NCBI GenBank assembly: GCA_014729445.1
Contig: WJJX01000090.1
Location: 1 to 12,042, forward strand
Source: Candidatus Moraniibacteriota bacterium
GTDB lineage: Bacteria; Patescibacteriota; Minisyncoccia; CAIUEV01; JAHKAQ01
DNA: 12,042 nucleotides
Reading direction: 5' to 3'
The notes below the pieces were generated by a model. The model was given only the letters and a program-made list of their open reading frames with translations. It was not told the DNA's origin and ran no database searches. Of this stretch, positions 6,643 to 12,042 are shown in pieces. The position numbers and the translations under genes are program-made. Position 1 is the stretch's first letter. Each line of letters starts with the position of its first letter.

Positions 6643-6671
6643 TTGTCTTAAACATAAATTTTTGCTAAATT
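6643..6671 (+). promoter_or_regulatory. Promoter candidate for the giant surface-protein gene
   Basis: TTGTCT (6643-6648), a 17-base spacer and TAAATT (6666-6671) are preceded by TGC, an extended -10 (TGCTAAATT). The predicted start near 6678 gives a leader of about 27 bases. The -35 hexamer is the same as in the minus-strand promoter at 3021-2993. Confidence 0.45.
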
Positions 6672-6704
6672 AAAATTACAAAAAACACTCTTAATTCTTG
6701 AATA

Positions 6705-9700
6705 ATGAAACAAAAATTAAAATCCAAACTAAACATAGGATTGTTTAAGAAAAACAACTTTTATTCAACATTAATTTTAGCCTCCTTTTTGTTGATAAGT
6801 GCCTTTTATATTTTTAAAATAATCAACGCCGCCAGCATAGTAAACGACGCTTACACCTTTAAAGATTCCTTTCAAGACTCTACTGGTGTCGATTTGGATC
6901 AAACCAATGGTTTTGTCAATATCGGCGGTGCCATGATGGCTACCGCTCAGGAAGCCAATTTACATTCTCATTGCTTCTCTCTGCCGCAGCCTTTGAGCGG
7001 AAATTTTTTAGGTTGGAGTTTCGCCCAAATCGAGCTGGAGAATACTTTGGACCTTGCTTCCAATCAATTTCAAATTTTAAATTGCTCCGATAACCAAACG
7101 GTTTTTTCTCAAAATTTAAGCCAGGGAATAAACGAACTGGATATTTCTTCTATTCCCGCTACGGTTTCTCAGGTAAAATTTGTTTTCAACGCGGTTCATA
7201 CCGGCGACCCCAATGGCAGCGCTACGGCGGTGAAGTTAAATTTTTGGGAGGCTTACGGCAAGTCGGAGGGAATAACCAATTTAACTGTAAACCCGGATCA
7301 AAATCCGGTCAATCATAGTACGACTGTGTCTTTTTCCTTCGAATTCACTTCCAACGGAGCCGAAACCGTTGATCCTCTGCTTAATATTTCTATGGAAGAT
7401 ATTAATGGCAATGGGATCGATTACGGCTTAGCAGAAGATGCAACGGTTTGTTACGACTTAAACAATAACGGAATAGTGGAACATACTGACGAAGAATGCG
7501 ATTTTTATAAACCTATTCTTTTCCGCGAAGCCTTTGAGGGCCCTAATGGGGAAACAGCAAGCACTCCCTCCTTTAACTCCTCCTCGGGAAATATAACCTA
7601 TGAATTGGATAATCTGCCTGACGGTTATTCCGGCGCGGTCAGCGTTTTATTTTTTGTACCTGGGAGGTATATCCATCAAAAAACCTTTGCTGTTCGTGCT
7701 ACTATGGAGTTTGGGGCCACTTCTGCCTCCGGCACGCTCAACAATCGACAAAAGATCGAACATACTTCTGCAAATGTCACGGTTAATTACTCTGAAAGTA
7801 AGAATTTTTACAATTATAACAACAGCACTAGCCTTTATCCCTATACCGGAGAGCTGTTGCCAGGCACTACAGGAGTTTTGCATAACTACCGGTTTTGGGG
7901 CGCAGAGACCGAGGGCGGTGTGATAATTTCTTATCACGCGGGAGCGGGAGATTGTATTCCGACTTTCGATTCCAATTATATTTATACCAGATCAGGATAT
8001 CCTTATCGGATTATACAACAGCCGGCCGACGGCTCCCTGCTGGATGAAACCAATCCTTTTGTGGTTAAATTTTACCGCGGTTATGATAATCGAATCGGAG
8101 CTTATTTTACCGTACCGGCTACTTGTAGCGAAGGCCAACAGATAACCACTCAAGGAGAGGTTTTGCACGAAGCTTCCGGTTGGACGAGCTCCCGTTCCAC
8201 CACCACCAATATTATTGAAAACTTTGAGGATGTGGTCTGCAGAAACAGATTAACCTGGCATACTTATCCTATTATGAGCGGCAATGAAATCGCCAACGAT
8301 TATAGACCCTGGGTTTATTATAATAATAACGGCTCTATTTCTCCCGGCCAATATTATTTGCATCGTTTATACAGCCATGGAAGGTGGGCTAAGCAAACAA
8401 TTGATCTGGAACATCTTTACATAATTTTAGAGACCCCCGATCATTTAACTTTTCATGGTGTCAGATACGCGGCAAATATCTCTAGTTTATATAAAGATTC
8501 AACCAACACCGCTCTTGCCCCAAACGATCCTTCTTTTGATTATTCGAACCCTGTCTCCTCCGGCTGGAAAGAAGTGGATATAAACTGGAGCGGTCTTTTC
8601 GAGGATGAGGCCGACGATAACAACCCCAGAGGAATTATCAAACCTGGCACCAGACTTTTAATAATAAAAGACAACGATCAATACAATACTCTTATAAGTT
8701 CTCCTCAGTTAATTTCTCGCGTTTGCGACGGCAGCTGGGATTGCCAAGCGCCCGCAGAGGGAACAAGGCTTCGCCTAGACAATACAACAAGCTCCCATGT
8801 TTACTCTTATCAAACTCAAGTCGCCCCCAATCTTACCGACTGTGGAGAAATAAACAATTATCATTCAGTCTTTGTGGAGGAAAAATCCTATCCCCTAATA
8901 AATATTTATGAGGACCTCGACAAAGTCAAAGCCGGAGAAGAGGCCCAATTAAGAATTTATCCCAGAAATCACGCCATGGTTAATCGTTATCCGGAATCGG
9001 TCTGGGGAGTGAATTTTTATAATTTAAAAGATAAAATAGATTTGAGCGGTATAACCGGAAAAGTGGTTTTGCCCTCCAGCGGGGAAGTTCCGCATCCTGA
9101 CCAAAATATCCAAGGTCAAAGCTGTAATCTGGAAGATATTGTTTTTCATCCGATTGAGGCTTCCGCCTGCCAAAACGCAACTAACCCTGATGATCCGGCT
9201 TGTTTTGCTTATTGGGAGGTGCCGGCTGCTTGTCAAATGCCTAATGGCTGGGGTACTCTGGGTAGCTATAAAAATACTTACTTTTTTCGGCTTTCGGCAC
9301 CCGTTTCCAACACGGTTCCTGCCGGTGAAGAATTAACTTTTCAGGCTGAAGTAAGGCAAACAAGCGATCTAAGCACTCTCGGCGCAGATAATACCATTTC
9401 CAGAGCCAATTCCAAATATTTCACCAGCACCGCCTCGGTTATTGTTTTGAGTTCGCCAGCGCTTAATGTCAGCCAAACCGGCCCCTCTATCTGGCCACAA
9501 AACCGATCCTTTACTTATAACGTGGATACTGAAAATCGGGGCAACGGTCCCAATAATGGAATTTATTCAGTTACTTTACTGCCCAAACAAGGAGACAATT
9601 TGGGCAGTCAATTCACTCCTGATTATAAAAAGGTTTATTTAAATTTATCAAACGATGACGCAATTCTCGAATATTCCGATGCCGCCGACTGTTTTGAAAA

Positions 9701-12042
9701 TCCCGAAAGCGAACCCTGGAATGTTTTGAGTTTGGAATCCACTCCCAGAACCGGTTTCAATTCACAGACTCAAGATGACCTTCCTTTAAACGCCGTATGT
9801 TTGAGAAGCAGAATTGATCCCAATAGCGATTATTTATTGCTGCCCGGCGATAAAATTTTGACCGCTATTGATATTTTTATTCCGCAAAATAGGAGTGAAG
9901 GCGAAGAAATTTTCTCCAAATCCTTATCAGGAGGCAATACCAATTGGAATGGACTTTCTCTTTCCACTGTGGAAACGGAGACTGTTCAAACCCAGGTGGG
10001 TTATTCCATTATTTTGGATATGGAAAAAGAATTTTTCCCCGATCCTCAAACAGGCGGAAAGATTAAATGGACTCTAAAATATTCCAATCAATCGGCCGAT
10101 TCAGCTTCAAATATTATACTTCAAGATACTTTACCTGATACTTTGATCTTTGAGGAAATTGTTTTACCGCTCGAATCCAATCAGATTTGCCAGAATTCCT
10201 GTCAAATTCAAAATCCCAATCCCGACGGCAGCGGCGGAATCATTTCCTTTATTATTAATAATCTGGAAGGAGACGATGGCAATCCCAACGACGGCCAAGA
10301 TCAAGGCGAAATTTCCTTTTGGACCTTTATCAAAGAAAACACTTCATCCGGATCTTTAATTGAAAATTGCGGAACTATTTCTCCGGACGGAGCCGGAATC
10401 GGTGACACCGCCTGCGCTTCACTCACAACCTCCAATTTGAATCTTGAAAAAACGCAAATATTATCACCGGATTTTGGTTCCAATCAGGTTCAAATAGAGC
10501 AGAATTTCATTGAATACACCATTTCGGCCACCAATAACGAAACTTTTCCGGTCTATTTAAGAATATACGATGAATTTTCCGCTAATGTTTCTTTTGTTCA
10601 AGATTCAATTAAAATCAACGGTGCCACAGCCTCCAATGATTTGATTCAAAATAAAATTTTTGATTATACTTTTTCCAAAGCAACCGACCCCGGCGTGAAG
10701 GAAGAAATTTCTTTTACCGTTAAAGTAAATCCCGAACTCGCCCGGAATCTTTCGATCAATAACATCGCCAGCGTTTCCTACTGCCAAGATTTAAATGAAG
10801 ACCAAACCTGTGTGGCGGCTGTAGACACCAATCAGGTGTCGGCCACCACTATTGCCAACGAACTCTCTTCTGACAAAGAAAATCTAAATTTCCCAAAAAC
10901 CACAATAAATCAAGAAAAACGGCTTGAATTAATCATTTCAAATACGGATTTGGCGCCTTTAACTCTGTTTGATTTTATTATAGAGGATGACGAGGCTTTT
11001 CAAGTCGAAGCTGAAGGAGATTGTGAAAAAAACTTGGTTTTAAATCAAGGCGAACAATGTAATTTGATTGTTTCTTTTAGCCCGCCTGATTATTCCAGTT
11101 ACGAAACAGATTTAACCATCGAAAGCGATGACACTTACGAAAAACAAAAAATTATTAATCTAAACGGATCCGCTTTTATTCCCGGTCTTGAAGTAACACC
11201 GCAACCTTTGGTTTTTGAGACTATTTATCCCGGTGAAACCGATAATCAGGTTTTAACTGTTAAAAATACCGGGGATGAAATTTTAGAATTAAAGGATTTT
11301 GAACTTCAAGATCCGGATTCGGTTTTTACTCAAACAGAAAATAATTGTAAAAAAGATCTCTCTCCCAATCAAAGCTGCACTCTGATTTTTACTTTTGGCC
11401 CGTCTGAAGTAAAAACTTTTAATCAAAGTTATTTGACCATATTTTCCAATCATCCGGAAGCGCCGGAATACCGAGTGGATTTTTCAGCCCAGGCGATTGA
11501 GGAGAAAGAGAAAAAAGACTGCGATGAATTGGATGTGCACGATATATCAATCCATGAAACAGGCAAGGATTATGCGGTTATTAAATACAAAACCACCAAC
11601 AAGGCAAAATCTCAAGTCAATTATTCAAAAAACAAAAAGGATTTAGATAAGGAAGAGGAAAATAAAGACGAAGAAAAACAACATAAAGTAAAATTAAAAA
11701 ATCTAATAAAAAACACCACTTATTATTTTGAAGCAGAAGCGGAGGATGAATGCAGTAAGAACAAATCAAAAATTTATCAATTCACTACCTTGGGAGATGA
11801 TTTTATTGATCCAGAGACTTCGCCGGACAACTCTCAGACAATAACTGTTAAGGAAGACGAACAAAATATTTCGACCGATTCAGAGCAAAAGGAGGAAAAC
11901 AAAGAGCAAGGACATGAGCAAAAAGACCTTCGAGATAAAGCTAAAGACAATCAATCTTTTCTAAAAGAAGAATTGAACCAAGCTGTATTTAAGCTAAAAA
12001 CCTGCCAGGAAAAAATGGGTTTTAAAAAATTTCTGTTAATCG
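6705..12042 (+). CDS. Giant modular exported surface protein (C-terminus cut by window edge)
   Basis: One frame from ATG 6705 runs without a stop for at least 1,779 codons to the right edge. Residues 1-43 are a signal peptide: a Lys-rich start, a hydrophobic core at about 19-38, then KIINAAS with likely cleavage after A42 or A43. About 50-185 is a beta-rich domain. At 195-290 is a beta module holding two calcium-loop-like sequences (DINGNGID at 232-239; DLNNNGIVEHTD at 251-262). About 300-915 is beta-rich, with paired cysteines (for example CDGSWDC), and unassigned. A module at about 919-1100 resembles DUF11. Two DUF11-like modules follow at about 1103-1240 (KWTLKYSNQSADSASNIIL, QDTLPDTL) and 1244-1385. 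Next are two choice-of-anchor-D (ASH-like) modules at about 1393-1490 and 1496-1597, each with a Cys/Gly-or-Pro-Asn-Gln signature before a beta strand. Then comes a fibronectin-III-like domain at about 1605-1696 and a Lys/Glu-rich tail. Adhesion or a surface-layer role is inference; no catalytic domain is seen. No Shine-Dalgarno precedes the start. Confidence 0.88.
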   Translation, partial: MKQKLKSKLNIGLFKKNNFYSTLILASFLLISAFYIFKIINAASIVNDAYTFKDSFQDSTGVDLDQTNGFVNIGGAMMATAQEANLHSHCFSLPQPLSGNFLGWSFAQIELENTLDLASNQFQILNCSDNQTVFSQNLSQGINELDISSIPATVSQVKFVFNAVHTGDPNGSATAVKLNFWEAYGKSEGITNLTVNPDQNPVNHSTTVSFSFEFTSNGAETVDPLLNISMEDINGNGIDYGLAEDATVCYDLNNNGIVEHTDEECDFYKPILFREAFEGPNGETASTPSFNSSSGNITYELDNLPDGYSGAVSVLFFVPGRYIHQKTFAVRATMEFGATSASGTLNNRQKIEHTSANVTVNYSESKNFYNYNNSTSLYPYTGELLPGTTGVLHNYRFWGAETEGGVIISYHAGAGDCIPTFDSNYIYTRSGYPYRIIQQPADGSLLDETNPFVVKFYRGYDNRIGAYFTVPATCSEGQQITTQGEVLHEASGWTSSRSTTTNIIENFEDVVCRNRLTWHTYPIMSGNEIANDYRPWVYYNNNGSISPGQYYLHRLYSHGRWAKQTIDLEHLYIILETPDHLTFHGVRYAANISSLYKDSTNTALAPNDPSFDYSNPVSSGWKEVDINWSGLFEDEADDNNPRGIIKPGTRLLIIKDNDQYNTLISSPQLISRVCDGSWDCQAPAEGTRLRLDNTTSSHVYSYQTQVAPNLTDCGEINNYHSVFVEEKSYPLINIYEDLDKVKAGEEAQLRIYPRNHAMVNRYPESVWGVNFYNLKDKIDLSGITGKVVLPSSGEVPHPDQNIQGQSCNLEDIVFHPIEASACQNATNPDDPACFAYWEVPAACQMPNGWGTLGSYKNTYFFRLSAPVSNTVPAGEELTFQAEVRQTSDLSTLGADNTISRANSKYFTSTASVIVLSSPALNVSQTGPSIWPQNRSFTYNVDTENRGNGPNNGIYSVTLLPKQGDNLGSQFTPDYKKVYLNLSNDDAILEYSDAADCFENPESEPWNVLSLESTPRTGFNSQTQDDLPLNAVCLRSRIDPNSDYLLLPGDKILTAIDIFIPQNRSEGEEIFSKSLSGGNTNWNGLSLSTVETETVQTQVGYSIILDMEKEFFPDPQTGGKIKWTLKYSNQSADSASNIILQDTLPDTLIFEEIVLPLESNQICQNSCQIQNPNPDGSGGIISFIINNLEGDDGNPNDGQDQGEISFWTFIKENTSSGSLIENCGTISPDGAGIGDTACASLTTSNLNLEKTQILSPDFGSNQVQIEQNFIEYTISATNNETFPVYLRIYDEFSANVSFVQDSIKINGATASNDLIQNKIFDYTFSKATDPGVKEEISFTVKVNPELARNLSINNIASVSYCQDLNEDQTCVAAVDTNQVSATTIANELSSDKENLNFPKTTINQEKRLELIISNTDLAPLTLFDFIIEDDEAFQVEAEGDCEKNLVLNQGEQCNLIVSFSPPDYSSYETDLTIESDDTYEKQKIINLNGSAFIPGLEVTPQPLVFETIYPGETDNQVLTVKNTGDEILELKDFELQDPDSVFTQTENNCKKDLSPNQSCTLIFTFGPSEVKTFNQSYLTIFSNHPEAPEYRVDFSAQAIEEKEKKDCDELDVHDISIHETGKDYAVIKYKTTNKAKSQVNYSKNKKDLDKEEENKDEEKQHKVKLKNLIKNTTYYFEAEAEDECSKNKSKIYQFTTLGDDFIDPETSPDNSQTITVKEDEQNISTDSEQKEENKEQGHEQKDLRDKAKDNQSFLKEELNQAVFKLKTCQEKMGFKKFLLI

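Noticed and set aside
7600..10787. Several 60-107-residue frames on both strands over the giant gene
   Set aside because: All are overlapped by the continuous surface-protein frame, have unnatural composition and no start signals; they are shadows.

Overview
The window looks like a chromosomal segment of an uncultivated, AT-rich bacterium. It most resembles the Candidate Phyla Radiation (Patescibacteria, Parcubacteria/Microgenomates-like). The reasons are: AT-rich spacers; six genes whose ATG codons have no recognisable Shine-Dalgarno sequence; a membrane-anchored DUF3048 protein; a GT39-type glycosyltransferase ending in a DSWG segment; and a giant secreted protein built of DUF11-like and choice-of-anchor-D-like modules. 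The long frames read through with standard TGA stops, which argues against the UGA-glycine lineages. The lineage assignment is an inference from gene style; there is no rRNA or marker gene here.

Layout. Two of the largest coding regions are cut by the window edges. On the left, minus strand, a 396-residue unrecognised protein (1768-2958) is followed after 14 bases by a polytopic GT39/PMT-like glycosyltransferase (1-1753, C-terminus off the left edge); they probably form one transcription unit. A divergent promoter region (2959-3107) separates them from a plus-strand DUF3048 (YerB-like) protein (3108-4322). Convergent with that gene, only 17 bases away, is a minus-strand gene (4340-5746) encoding an XRE-type helix-turn-helix fused to an L-asparaginase-like domain. 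It has a strong promoter overlaid by inverted repeats. A small RDD-family membrane protein with its own promoter and terminator follows (minus, 6041-6454). From 6705 to the right edge, one uninterrupted plus-strand frame of at least 1,779 codons encodes a modular exported surface protein.

How it fits together. Four of the six genes (glycosyltransferase, DUF3048 protein, RDD protein, giant surface protein) are envelope or secreted functions, so the segment reads as a cell-surface neighbourhood. The exception is the HTH-asparaginase fusion, which looks like a metabolite-responsive regulator that may control its own promoter. It is the most unusual item. Four of the five promoter candidates carry a TGn extended -10, three of them as TGCTA, suggesting a house style of promoter that may compensate for weak or absent ribosome-binding sites. 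No mobile element, CRISPR array, tRNA or rRNA was seen.
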